NCBI GenBank assembly: GCA_029975915.1
Contig: JARKOC010000062.1
Span: 1 to 64,000, forward strand
Direction of reading: 5' to 3'
Source: Bryobacteraceae bacterium
GTDB lineage: Bacteria; Acidobacteriota; Terriglobia; Bryobacterales; Bryobacteraceae
Length of the DNA stretch: 64,000 bases
Positions 34,177-42,926 of the stretch are shown here, one piece after another; positions within the stretch are counted from its first letter, which is position 1; each line of letters starts with the position of its first letter. Both the position numbers and the translations under genes were made by a program. Under the pieces are notes generated by a model. That model worked only from the letters and a program-made list of their open reading frames with translations, was not told the DNA's origin and made no database searches.

Positions 34177-36353
34177 TCAGGCGACCGTTGCTCGGACTCG
34201 GCCTGCTCAAGCAGGGCCTGAACCTCCTCGTCCGTCATCCCTTCCAATTCCCGGAGCAGTTGTTCGTATTCCTGCTCGCCGCTTACACCGAGCCTCGCGG
34301 CATCGATCATGGCGGCCAGTTCGCGTAGCGTTAGCGTCGCCGAATAGACATTGTCGACGGCCATCTCGACGCCAAACTCCTCTTTGATCCTCATGAGCAG
34401 CAAGACCGCCAGCAGTGAATGTCCGCCCAAGTCGAAAAAGTTGTCCCCTGGCTCGATCCGGTCGCGCCTGAGCAACTCGGTCCAGATCCTCAGAAGGGCT
34501 GCTTCAGTCTCCGTCTCTGGTTGATCGACCGCCTGCACTCCTGCCATGGCCACAAACTCCGACCTCAGCCCTTCAAGCACCTGCCGCGCTGTACCCAGTT
34601 CCACCGCCAGGCTGGCGTAGTCGGAAAACTGTCTTTCGGAACCCGCTCCCGCCCCGCTTGGCCCCCGGTGAACCGCACCGGTTGCAGGCGTCCATGTGAG
34701 CTTAGCCAATTCGATCGCGCTGAACCTGTAGACGCGGGTGCCGTTTCTTGTCTCCACCTGGCCGCCGGGGATCGAATCCAGGAATTCCCGCGCCGGAGCG
34801 TTCCGCGCGCTCATCGTGAAGTCAACCGCCACGGTCTCCAGCCCCATGTCGAACGCCGTCTGACCGGCAAACCGCATCACCCAGTGCTCAACGCCTCTTC
34901 CAAGCACCCGGCAACTCAGCATGAGACTGTCCACCCGCAGCTCTTTTTCGCTCCTCTGCGTCACCAGCAGAACCGTTACGCCGTACTCGCCAAACCGGTC
35001 GGCAACGGTCGCTGTGAACAGATTCCAACAAGGGTCCGCAACCAGCCTTTCGATATCCCCCTCGGTCCGCCGGATCGTCGTCGTGTTGAACTGGTTTGTC
35101 CGTTGCGTCAGTTGCGCCGCCCGCGCCACCGTCTCCAGTTGAAGCGGCATCACATGCACCGTCAAACCCAGCTTTTCGATAAAACCCTCCAGGCTCTTGG
35201 CTTCGCGAATCTCCCGCGCGAAGGCCCGGCCCTGGCTATAACTCTCGCTTCGCTTTCTGTCCTCGCCAGTCACCACCGGATGGTCAAACGCCCATACACG
35301 ATTCAAAAACGCCGGCGTTTCAAGCGGATTCGACGGCAGAGGAATCGTGAGCACCTCGGGCGCGGAATCCGACACTTCAGCGCACTCTTTCGGGTTGTCG
35401 TCGATGAATATGAAACTGTCCAAGCCGAGACTAAGTTCGCTGGCCAACTCCGCCAGATTGTCCTCCTTCGGGCGCCAGTTGATCCGCCAGGAGGCGAAAT
35501 GTTCCGGCCTGAGCGGGAACTCCGGGTGCGCCGCGAAGGTCTCGAGCACGTCCCGTTCGTTGTTCTTGCTCACCATGGCCAGCACCATGCCGGCATTCCT
35601 CTGTTCGATCAGCAGTTCTTGAAGGCTTCGGTGCGCCTCCTCCAGCCTCACGTTTTCTGGCCCGTCCTCGCCGCAGATCCCCGCCCATAGCGTGTTGTCG
35701 CAGTCAACCGCGATCACCTTGTACGGCGGACGAGTAAGTGCGTCCCAGTGCCGCACGGCCACGGTCGCCAGCGCGGCGAAGTACTCGTCGGTGTAGGGAA
35801 TCCTGCCTAGTCTTTCTCCGTCAGCGTTGAACTTCGCCGTCACCGGATAGACGGCCTCAACGTCGGTCCAGTCCACGATCACCAGATTGCCCACCGTTCC
35901 GGCCATCCTTTTCAGCCGTAGCGCCTCCGCCTTGCCATATCCGCTCCCCGCGCCAGTCTCGAACCCCTCTGAAGGCGCGCAAACCACCATCAGCAAGGGA
36001 GCGGCAAACCGCCCCGCCTCCGCGACCAGGGCCTCCCCCAGGTGCGCAACGTTCTCCGAAATTCGTTCTAGGGCGGATTTGTCGAGCACGCTGAACTGAC
36101 CCAAGTCCTCGATCCGGACCAGAATCAAGTTCAGTCCGGCATGGGTCGCGGCGAATTCGCTGGAAGGATCGTGCAGCGTCTGCAGGAGCTGATTGTAAGG
36201 GGCAAACCTGATGTCCGCCTCGCGCCCTAGCCGTCGCGCCCAATACCGCAGCGCCGGCGCTATCGGTTCTGCGGTGAATGTTGCGCTAATGGCGAATCGC
36301 ACCGGCTGCCGGGCTGGCGTGTCTTGGTGTTGGCTGGTGCGGTCGTCGGGCAC
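34173..36353 (-). CDS. FkbH-like HAD-family glyceryl transferase fused to a carrier protein
   Basis: A 726-residue protein, first of its operon. After an N-terminal domain with ISATFTAEPIAPALRYWARR (about 20-200) comes the HAD phosphatase-like FkbH core: VDCDNTLWAG (Asp217, Asp219, Thr221), NWRPKEDN (Lys296) and FIFIDDNPKE (Asp318/319). A GNAT-like part follows (RTNQFNTTTIRRT, CRVLGRGVEHW). The C-terminus is a carrier domain with Ser646 in DNFFDLGGHSLLA, ending in LRELEGMTDEEVQALLEQ, a tail common at module ends in NRPS/PKS proteins. FkbH proteins load a glyceryl unit from 1,3-bisphosphoglycerate onto a carrier. Confidence 0.9.
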   Translation of the reverse strand: MPDDRTSQHQDTPARQPVRFAISATFTAEPIAPALRYWARRLGREADIRFAPYNQLLQTLHDPSSEFAATHAGLNLILVRIEDLGQFSVLDKSALERISENVAHLGEALVAEAGRFAAPLLMVVCAPSEGFETGAGSGYGKAEALRLKRMAGTVGNLVIVDWTDVEAVYPVTAKFNADGERLGRIPYTDEYFAALATVAVRHWDALTRPPYKVIAVDCDNTLWAGICGEDGPENVRLEEAHRSLQELLIEQRNAGMVLAMVSKNNERDVLETFAAHPEFPLRPEHFASWRINWRPKEDNLAELASELSLGLDSFIFIDDNPKECAEVSDSAPEVLTIPLPSNPLETPAFLNRVWAFDHPVVTGEDRKRSESYSQGRAFAREIREAKSLEGFIEKLGLTVHVMPLQLETVARAAQLTQRTNQFNTTTIRRTEGDIERLVADPCWNLFTATVADRFGEYGVTVLLVTQRSEKELRVDSLMLSCRVLGRGVEHWVMRFAGQTAFDMGLETVAVDFTMSARNAPAREFLDSIPGGQVETRNGTRVYRFSAIELAKLTWTPATGAVHRGPSGAGAGSERQFSDYASLAVELGTARQVLEGLRSEFVAMAGVQAVDQPETETEAALLRIWTELLRRDRIEPGDNFFDLGGHSLLAVLLLMRIKEEFGVEMAVDNVYSATLTLRELAAMIDAARLGVSGEQEYEQLLRELEGMTDEEVQALLEQAESEQRSPE

Positions 36354-36446
36354 GATTCCGGTACTGTCTTCGGGTTATAGGGCGTCTTCCTGCGCCTTCA
36401 TTCTCCATTTCAGCATATGCTGTGCGCGGCTCGTGCTCCTACTCCG

Positions 36447-37346
36447 TTAGACGTCCCCCGAAGCCGTCGCCGCGTATAAAAACTCACTAGCGGGATCGTG
36501 CTCCCGCCATCTGCGCCGCGCCGCCGCCCGGCTGGACACCGCATAGCAGTAGATGCACCCGTGCGGGCAGGTGTCGTACTCCCCGATGTCGCGGCATTGG
36601 TAACAGGCGCACCCCTCCCTCACCCCTTTGAGCTTCGCGCCAATCCATCGACCTGCCAGCTCCGACAGTCTGATCGCGTCGATGCACCGCGCTTCTTCCG
36701 CCACACCCTCAATCAGTAACTCAGGCTGTGTGCAGACCGCCAGCCTCATGCCGCGGCTGCGCGCCATGGCAGAAAGCTCCGCCAGCAGCTCGCGTTTCCG
36801 CTCAACGGCTGGATCGCACCAGGAGAACTGGAACAGCCGCCCCGCCGCATCCATGTTCCGCCGGGTCTTTTTGTACACCTGAAGGAAGCTGACGATGACT
36901 TCGTCGGTGGAGCCCTCCAGCATCTTCGCCAGCCTTTCGAAGTTCGTCTTGTGGAACTCAGCACTGGTGATCGATGAAATCACGATCGTGTCGTACCGCC
37001 ACACCGCTGCCCTAGGCCCGAAACTCCCTGCGATCCGCTTCATGTGCTCCGCCGCTCGCATCGCGTCTGTCACTGACCATTCGATCTCCCGCGGATACCC
37101 GTTGATGGCATATTGCACCGCGAACGCATAGCCCCGCCGCCCGACATCATCGAGAGTCTCCAGGAACGGCCCGGCGTTCTTGGTCCAGAAGACAAACGCG
37201 TCGACATCCTCTGGCCGCAACCCAACGCGATACACCTGTCCTCCATAAGGGTTCCGCATCAAGCAGTACCCGGCATCAAGCCGCCGCCGGAACCATTCTC
37301 CATAAAAAGCCGGGATATCGGTCTTGTAGCTCGCCGAAACGATCAT
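36447..37346 (-). CDS. DUF1848 family protein, cysteine-rich C-terminus
   Basis: A 299-residue protein of the DUF1848 family. It begins MIVSASYKTDIPAFYGEWF, the usual family start, which is why I take ATG 37346 over two upstream ones. The conserved VDAFVFWTKNAGPF and AVQYAINGYPREIEW segments follow. At the C-terminus a cysteine cluster (GCACYQC, then DTCPHGCIYCYAV) looks able to bind an iron-sulfur cluster, and the family is distantly like radical-SAM and photolyase-lyase proteins. No activity is established to my knowledge. It lies 93 bp upstream of the FkbH-carrier gene on the same strand. Confidence 0.85.
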   Translation of the reverse strand: MIVSASYKTDIPAFYGEWFRRRLDAGYCLMRNPYGGQVYRVGLRPEDVDAFVFWTKNAGPFLETLDDVGRRGYAFAVQYAINGYPREIEWSVTDAMRAAEHMKRIAGSFGPRAAVWRYDTIVISSITSAEFHKTNFERLAKMLEGSTDEVIVSFLQVYKKTRRNMDAAGRLFQFSWCDPAVERKRELLAELSAMARSRGMRLAVCTQPELLIEGVAEEARCIDAIRLSELAGRWIGAKLKGVREGCACYQCRDIGEYDTCPHGCIYCYAVSSRAAARRRWREHDPASEFLYAATASGDV

Positions 37347-37446
37347 GCCCTTGCCTTGCCCGTCCACAACGCCGCCGACGGCAATCGAGCCCGGCATGCG
37401 GCGGATCTCAGAATGCCAGTCCTGCAAGACATGATATGACTAGGAT

Positions 37447-38229
37447 GTGAAGAAAGCTGTCTCATCCCTTGCCGCATTCGCTCTGCTACTGGTCCCGGCG
37501 GCCGCAGCCGAACCCCGCACACCCGTTAAAACCGTCAAGCTGTTCAATGGCCGCGACCTCACCGGCTTCTATCCTTCGATGAAGGAGAACAAGCTATCGG
37601 ACCCTAAAGGTGTCTTCACGGTCAAAAACGGCGTCATCCACGTCTCCGGCGAAGAATGGGGCGGCCTGACGACGGTGGATGAATGGACGAATTACCACCT
37701 CATCGTCGAATGGAAATGGGGCGGCAAAAACCTGCCCCCGCGCGTCGACCGCGCCCGCGACTCCGGCATCCTGCTGCACGGCATCGGTGAGGACGGCGCC
37801 GCCGGCAACGGCTGGCTTGAGTCCATCGAGTACCAGATCATCGAGGGCGGGACCGGCGACATGATCCTGGTTCGCGGCAAGACCCGGCCGAGCGCCACCG
37901 TCGAGATCGAGAAGGACGGAAAGAACGAGACCTACTGGAAAAAGGGCGGCGAGAAGATGACCCGCAACTCCGGGCGCTTCAACTGGTACGGCCGCGACCG
38001 CGCCTGGCAGGACAAACTCGGCTACCGTGGCCCCGTCGATGTCGAAAAGCCCGTCGGACAGTGGAACAAGAGCGAGATCATCGCCCGCGGCGACACCCTG
38101 AAGTACTATCTGAACGGCAAACTCGTCCTTGAAGCCACGGACGTGCGCCCAACGGCAGGTAAAATCCAGTTTCAGTCGGAAGCCGCCGAGATCCTGTTCC
38201 GCAAAATCGAACTCAAGCCTTTGAAATAG
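37447..38229 (+). CDS. Secreted DUF1080 protein (3-keto-disaccharide hydrolase family)
   Basis: A 260-residue protein with signal peptide KKAVSSLAAFALLLVPAAAA. The DUF1080 sandwich shows VKLFNGRDLTGFYPS, GVIHVSGEEWGGLTT, RDSGILLHG and ESIEYQIIEGGTGD. The start is GTG 37447. Members cleave 3-keto-glycosides made by GMC- or Gfo-type oxidoreductases. It diverges from the DUF1848 gene and is the second DUF1080 domain in the window; the other is fused to a PHP-like domain. Confidence 0.85.
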   Translation: MKKAVSSLAAFALLLVPAAAAEPRTPVKTVKLFNGRDLTGFYPSMKENKLSDPKGVFTVKNGVIHVSGEEWGGLTTVDEWTNYHLIVEWKWGGKNLPPRVDRARDSGILLHGIGEDGAAGNGWLESIEYQIIEGGTGDMILVRGKTRPSATVEIEKDGKNETYWKKGGEKMTRNSGRFNWYGRDRAWQDKLGYRGPVDVEKPVGQWNKSEIIARGDTLKYYLNGKLVLEATDVRPTAGKIQFQSEAAEILFRKIELKPLK

Positions 38230-38278
38230 CTGGCGTGGTTCGAGGCAGAGGCCTGGGAGATCGCGTATCATGATTTAG

Positions 38279-38905
38279 TTGCTTCCGCGGTTCTACCCTA
38301 TCGTCGACCTCGGCCTGCTGGAGAGGCGCGCTTTCGCGCCCGTACGATTTGCCGCTCTTCTGCTCGACCAAGGCGCCCGGATCCTGCAAATCCGCCACAA
38401 AGGGCCACTAACCCGGCAAGCGTTCCACCTGATGGAGGAGATCCGCGCTCTCTGCGCGCTAAGCGGCGCGCTCTGTGTCGTCAATGACCGCGCCGATGTT
38501 GCCGCGCTGCTTGATGCAGGCCTGCACCTCGGGCAGGACGACCTGCCCCCCTCGCTAGCCCGCAAAGTGGCGCCCGCCGCGCTCACCGGCCTCTCGACTC
38601 ATAACGACGTCCAGGCCATCCGCGCCGCACGCGAGCCAGTGGACTACCTGGCGATCGGACCAGTCTTTGAGACCGCTTCGAAGGAGAATCCGGATCCCGT
38701 TGTTGGAATCGACGGTGTGCGCCGCATCCGGGCGCTAACACACCTGCCCCTGGTCGCCATAGGCGGGATAACGGCGGATAGGGCGCCGCAAGTGCTCGAA
38801 GCCGGAGCTGATTCGATCGCCGTCATCGGCGATCTCCTGCCGGAGGAAATGACGGAAGCCGTGATTGGCGAGCGGATCAAATCATGGACTCAGGCAACAA
38901 GGTAG
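38279..38905 (+). CDS. thiE: Thiamine-phosphate synthase
   Basis: A 208-residue TIM barrel that joins the thiazole and pyrimidine parts of thiamine. Motifs are LDQGARILQIRHKG, CVVNDRADVAALLDAGLHLGQ, GLSTHNDVQAIRAA, VDYLAIGPVFETASKENPDP, and VAIGGITADRAPQVLEAGAD. The first strand, RFYPIVDLG, fixes a TTG start at 38279, since the nearby ATG at 38270 runs into a stop. Its 3' end overlaps the start of an amino-acid permease gene by 22 bp. Confidence 0.88.
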   Translation: MLPRFYPIVDLGLLERRAFAPVRFAALLLDQGARILQIRHKGPLTRQAFHLMEEIRALCALSGALCVVNDRADVAALLDAGLHLGQDDLPPSLARKVAPAALTGLSTHNDVQAIRAAREPVDYLAIGPVFETASKENPDPVVGIDGVRRIRALTHLPLVAIGGITADRAPQVLEAGADSIAVIGDLLPEEMTEAVIGERIKSWTQATR

Positions 38906-40320
38906 ACATCCAGGGAGGGAATCACACGGGGCTCGTCAAAGGGCTGGGGCTGATGGATGCCACCACCTTGGTGATGGGATCCATGATCGGCTCCGGAGTG
39001 TTCATCGTTTCAGCCGACATCGCCCGCCAAACCCAATCGCCCGCCTTGCTGATGCTGACCTGGCTGGTGACGGCGCTGCTCACAACGATCGCCGCGCTCA
39101 GTTACGGCGAATTGGCGGCGGCCATGCCCAAGGCCGGCGGGATGTATGTGTATCTGCGGGAGGCGTTCGGTCCGTTGAGCGGGTTCCTCTATGGCTGGAC
39201 GCTGTTTACCGTGATTCAGACCGGCACGATCGCGGCGGTGGCAGTGGCGTTCGCGAAGTTTCTCGGCGAATTCGTTCCGGCGGTTTCGGCGTCGAACTGG
39301 ATTGTCCGGATTGGGCCTGTTGGGCTGAACACGCAGATGGCTGTGGCGATCGCGTTGCTTGTCATGCTGACGTGGGTCAACACGCGCGGGCTGAAAGCCG
39401 GAGCGCGCGTGCAGAACGTGTTCACAATTGCCAAGGTTGCAGCGCTGGCGGCTCTGGTCGTGCTGGGCATCGCGTTGGGAAGGCGGCCGGAGGCGATCTC
39501 GGCCAATTTCGGCAACTTCTGGGGTGGCGCGGAGTGGAGTTGGACGGCGGTGAAGATGGTAGGCTTGGCGATGGTCGGATCGCTGTTCTCCTCGGACGCC
39601 TGGCACAGCGTGACGTTTACCGCTGGCGAGATCCGGAATCCGAAACGCGACCTGCCGTTGTCTTTGGCGCTGGGGGTGGGAGTGGTGAGCGCGCTTTACC
39701 TGTTGTGCAACCTGGTGTATCTTTCAGCGCTGCCGCTCAGCGCGATCCAGACCGCGCCGGAAGACCGGGTGGCCACGGCCGTCATGGCAGTCATGTTCGG
39801 CCATTCTGCAACGTGGATGATGGCGCTGGCGGTGCTGGTGTCGACATTCGGATGTGTGAACGGGCTGGTGATGTCGGGTTCGCGGGTGTACTACGCCATG
39901 GCGCGGGACGGCCTTTTCTTCAAGGCCTGCGCGCGGGTGGACGCGAAAACGCACGTGCCGGCGGTCTCGCTTTGGGTGCAGTGCGCCTGGGGCTGCGCGC
40001 TCACATTGAGCGGGACCTACAGCGAGTTGCTGGATTATGTTATCTTCGCTGTTTTGCTTTTCTACATCCTGACCATTGCTGGCCTATTCGTGCTCCGGCG
40101 CACGCGGCCGGCGATGGAAAGGCCCTACCGGGCAGTGGGTTACCCGGTGCTGCCTGCGTTCTATCTCGGCGCGGCGGCGGTGATCGAGGTGCTCCTGCTG
40201 GCCTACAAGCCGAGTTATACGTGGCCCGGGTTGATCATCGTGCTGATCGGCGTTCCGGTCTACTTGATTTGGACCGCTGTCAATCGACGAAGGAGTTTGA
40301 ATGAATCTGTTCGCAACTAA
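38884..40320 (+). CDS. APC-superfamily amino acid permease
   Basis: A 478-residue, about 12-helix amino acid/polyamine/organocation transporter. The unwound helix-1 motif is GSMIGSGVFIVSADIAR, and helix 2-3 carries YGELAAAMPKAGGMYVYLREA. The sequence FTAGEIRNPKRDLP is the conserved loop after helix 6. The gene overlaps thiE by 22 bp upstream and a second permease by 20 bp downstream, so the three genes are one transcript. A large open frame in another phase covers the same region and is a shadow. Substrate unknown. Confidence 0.9.
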   Translation: MDSGNKVDIQGGNHTGLVKGLGLMDATTLVMGSMIGSGVFIVSADIARQTQSPALLMLTWLVTALLTTIAALSYGELAAAMPKAGGMYVYLREAFGPLSGFLYGWTLFTVIQTGTIAAVAVAFAKFLGEFVPAVSASNWIVRIGPVGLNTQMAVAIALLVMLTWVNTRGLKAGARVQNVFTIAKVAALAALVVLGIALGRRPEAISANFGNFWGGAEWSWTAVKMVGLAMVGSLFSSDAWHSVTFTAGEIRNPKRDLPLSLALGVGVVSALYLLCNLVYLSALPLSAIQTAPEDRVATAVMAVMFGHSATWMMALAVLVSTFGCVNGLVMSGSRVYYAMARDGLFFKACARVDAKTHVPAVSLWVQCAWGCALTLSGTYSELLDYVIFAVLLFYILTIAGLFVLRRTRPAMERPYRAVGYPVLPAFYLGAAAVIEVLLLAYKPSYTWPGLIIVLIGVPVYLIWTAVNRRRSLNESVRN

Positions 40321-41743
40321 AACGATCGAGAGCCTGCTGGCGGAGTCGGAGGGCAAGACCGGCGGCGAAACTCTCAAACGCACCCTGACGGCCACGTCGC
40401 TGATCCTTCTGGGTATCGGCGCCATCATCGGCGCCGGTATCTTCACGCTCACTGGCGTGGCGGCAGCGCAACACGCTGGACCGGCGGTGGTGTACAGCTT
40501 CATTCTGGCGGCGGTGGGCTGCGCATTCGCCGGATTCTGCTACAGCGAGTTTTCGACGATGATTCCGATCGCCGGCAGCGCGTATACATACGCCTACGCG
40601 ACGATGGGTGAGTTGCTGGCCTGGATCATCGGCTGGGCGCTCGTGCTGGAATACGCGATCGGGGCGGCCACGGTCTCGGTAAGCTGGTCGGCTTATTTCG
40701 CGTCGATCTTGAAGGATGCCGGGTGGGAGATCCCGCACGCATTGCTCGCTTCGCCCTGGGATACGGTGCCGGGATCGATGAATCTGGTCGCGGTGTTCAT
40801 CATTGCGATCATTACCGGAATCCTGATCATCGGGATCCAGGAGAGCGCGAGGTTCAATTCCCTGGTGGTGGCGATCAAGGTCAGCGTTGTGCTGGTGTTC
40901 ATCGCCCTCGGTTATTTCTACATCAATCAGTCAAACTACACGCCATTCGTTCCGCCGGCGACCTCGGATAAGTTTGGCGACTTCGGCTGGACGGGCGTGC
41001 TGAGAGCAGCCGGGATGATCTTCTTCGCCTATATCGGGTTCGATGCGGTTTCGACGGCAGCGCAGGAGGCAAAGAACCCGAAGCGGGACATGCCGATCGG
41101 CATCGTCGGGTCGCTGGTGGTCTGCACAATTCTGTATATCGCCTACGCCCTTGTGCTGACCGGCGTGGTGAACTACAAGGACCTGAACACGGCGGCGCCG
41201 CTGGCGGTGGCCGTCGACCGGATGCACGACTATCCGTGGTTGGGCAAGCTGATGAAGCTCGGCGCGCTGGCTGGATTGACGTCTGTAATGCTGGTGATGC
41301 TGCTTGGCCAATCGCGCGTGTTCTTCTCGATGTCGCGCGACGGACTGTTGCCGGGGTTGTTTTCCAAGGTGCACCCGAAGCTGAAAACGCCCTATCTGTC
41401 AAACGCTCTGCTCATGATCTTCGTCTCGCTGTTTTCGGCCTTCACGCCAATCTCGAAGCTGGGCGAGTTGACCAGCATCGGGACGCTGTTCGCGTTCGTG
41501 TTGGTCTGCATCGCGGTGATTATCATGCGCAAGACGCAGCCGGATCTGCCGCGGCCGTTCCGGACGCCGCTGGTGCCGCTGATCCCGATTCTGGGCGTGG
41601 CGTTCAACCTGCTGTTGATGTTCAGCCTGGACAAGCTGACGTGGACGGCGTTTCTGAGCTGGATGGTGATCGGGCTGGTGGTGTACTTCACTTACAGCAG
41701 GACGCGCAGCCACCTGCAAAGGTCGCTGGCCACAAAGAAGTAG
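40301..41743 (+). CDS. APC-superfamily cationic-amino-acid-transporter-like permease (CAT type)
   Basis: A 480-residue permease of the YfnA/CAT subgroup. The motifs GIGAIIGAGIFTLTGVAAAQHAG (helix 1), YSEFSTMIPIAGSAYTYAYA, and FFAYIGFDAVSTAAQEAKNP (helix 6) are diagnostic. Helix 8 carries LLGQSRVFFSMSRDGLLP. It overlaps the previous permease gene by 20 bp. Two unlike permeases in series may divide amino acid uptake. Ends 10 bp before the alginate-lyase-like gene. Confidence 0.92.
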   Translation: MNLFATKTIESLLAESEGKTGGETLKRTLTATSLILLGIGAIIGAGIFTLTGVAAAQHAGPAVVYSFILAAVGCAFAGFCYSEFSTMIPIAGSAYTYAYATMGELLAWIIGWALVLEYAIGAATVSVSWSAYFASILKDAGWEIPHALLASPWDTVPGSMNLVAVFIIAIITGILIIGIQESARFNSLVVAIKVSVVLVFIALGYFYINQSNYTPFVPPATSDKFGDFGWTGVLRAAGMIFFAYIGFDAVSTAAQEAKNPKRDMPIGIVGSLVVCTILYIAYALVLTGVVNYKDLNTAAPLAVAVDRMHDYPWLGKLMKLGALAGLTSVMLVMLLGQSRVFFSMSRDGLLPGLFSKVHPKLKTPYLSNALLMIFVSLFSAFTPISKLGELTSIGTLFAFVLVCIAVIIMRKTQPDLPRPFRTPLVPLIPILGVAFNLLLMFSLDKLTWTAFLSWMVIGLVVYFTYSRTRSHLQRSLATKK

Positions 41744-41753
41744 ACTACCCTTG

Positions 41754-42926
41754 ATGGACCGCAGACAATTCCTAACCGGGGCCGCCTCGCTGGCGGCCCT
41801 TCCCGTTTACCCGGCGTCGAGCAGGAGCCTCATTCTGCTTTCCGGAACTGAATGTGCCCGCTTGAAGCCGGGTGAGGAGATCGCAAAACGGGCGGCGGCG
41901 GCGATGAACGATGGTCCCTGGAGCGTGACGTTCCACCGGCCCAAAGGCGGATTGACCGAGGCCGGACCAAACGATTTCTTCTCCGAAGGACCTTATTGGT
42001 GGCCCGATCCCAATAAGCCGGGCGGGCCGTATATCCGGCGCGACGGAGAGGTGAATCCCGACAGGTTCATCGAGAATGACCGCGATCTGAGCCGGATGTC
42101 TGAGGCCGTATTGTCGCTAGGGATGGCGGCGTATTTCCTCAAGGACCGCGCCGCGGCCAGCCGGGCGTGGGAGTTTGTACGAGTTTGGTTCGACGAACCG
42201 AAGACCCGGATGAATCCGAATCTCGAATATGGCCAGGCGATCCGGGGCGTCACAACCGGCCGGGGCATCGGCATTATTGATACCCGGCCATTGATTTGGT
42301 GTGTCCAGGGGTTGGCGCTGCTGGAAGCCGCTGCCGGACGGACGGAGTTGACCAAACGAACTCAGGCTTGGTTCGCCGAATACCTGGACTGGCTGGTTAA
42401 CTCTAAGAAAGGAAAAGACGAAGCCGCCAACGGAAACAACCATTCGACATGGTGGGCAGCCCAGGTGGCCGCCTACGCGCGCTATGCCGGCGATGAAGAA
42501 AAGGAGAAGATCGCCTACGATTTTTTGGAGTCTGATCTCGTGCCCAAGCAGTTGAGACACGATGGCAGCGCGCCGAAGGAGGAGGCCCGAACGAAGTCGC
42601 TCAGCTACTCGATCATGAATCTGGACGGTTATGCGCTGCTTTGCCGGATGGCCAAGCGCCGCGGGCGCGATCTGTGGAACTTTCGGACAAGCGGCGGCGC
42701 CGGGGTGCTGAAGAGCATTGAATATCTTGCACCATACCTGTCCGATCCGTCGAAATGGACCAAACCGCAGATCGCCCCGGTCAGCGGCAACCGGGGCTAT
42801 TTCCTCGGGCTGGCCGGAATGGACACCGGCCGGCGGGAGTGGGTCGAAATGCAGCGGGGCTTCCGCCGGCCAGGAGGAGCCTGGGGGATTTTGTTTGGCA
42901 TGGTGCTGGAACAATGGCGAGGCTGA
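41754..42926 (+). CDS. Tat-exported alginate lyase family protein (PL5-like)
   Basis: A 390-residue alpha/alpha-barrel polysaccharide lyase-like protein. A Tat signal (MDRRQFLTGAASLAALPVYP) is followed by PNDFFSEGPYWWPDPNKPGG and the catalytic-site NNHSTWW (Asn229, His230). These are marks of the PL5 alginate lyase fold, which cleaves poly-mannuronate by beta-elimination. ATG 41754 is preferred to an adjacent TTG. The next gene starts 13 bp inside its 3' end. The exact substrate cannot be told from sequence. Confidence 0.85.
   Translation: MDRRQFLTGAASLAALPVYPASSRSLILLSGTECARLKPGEEIAKRAAAAMNDGPWSVTFHRPKGGLTEAGPNDFFSEGPYWWPDPNKPGGPYIRRDGEVNPDRFIENDRDLSRMSEAVLSLGMAAYFLKDRAAASRAWEFVRVWFDEPKTRMNPNLEYGQAIRGVTTGRGIGIIDTRPLIWCVQGLALLEAAAGRTELTKRTQAWFAEYLDWLVNSKKGKDEAANGNNHSTWWAAQVAAYARYAGDEEKEKIAYDFLESDLVPKQLRHDGSAPKEEARTKSLSYSIMNLDGYALLCRMAKRRGRDLWNFRTSGGAGVLKSIEYLAPYLSDPSKWTKPQIAPVSGNRGYFLGLAGMDTGRREWVEMQRGFRRPGGAWGILFGMVLEQWRG

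Noticed and set aside
36447..37346. DUF1848 as part of the FkbH operon
   Set aside because: It is on the same strand 93 bp upstream, but the three later genes overlap tightly and this one does not. The family is widespread and unrelated, so I do not include it in the pathway.
38865..40304. 479-codon open frame on the plus strand in another phase of the first APC permease
   Set aside because: Its product is Arg/Gly-rich and lacks membrane helices, while the permease frame shows all APC motifs. It is a shadow.
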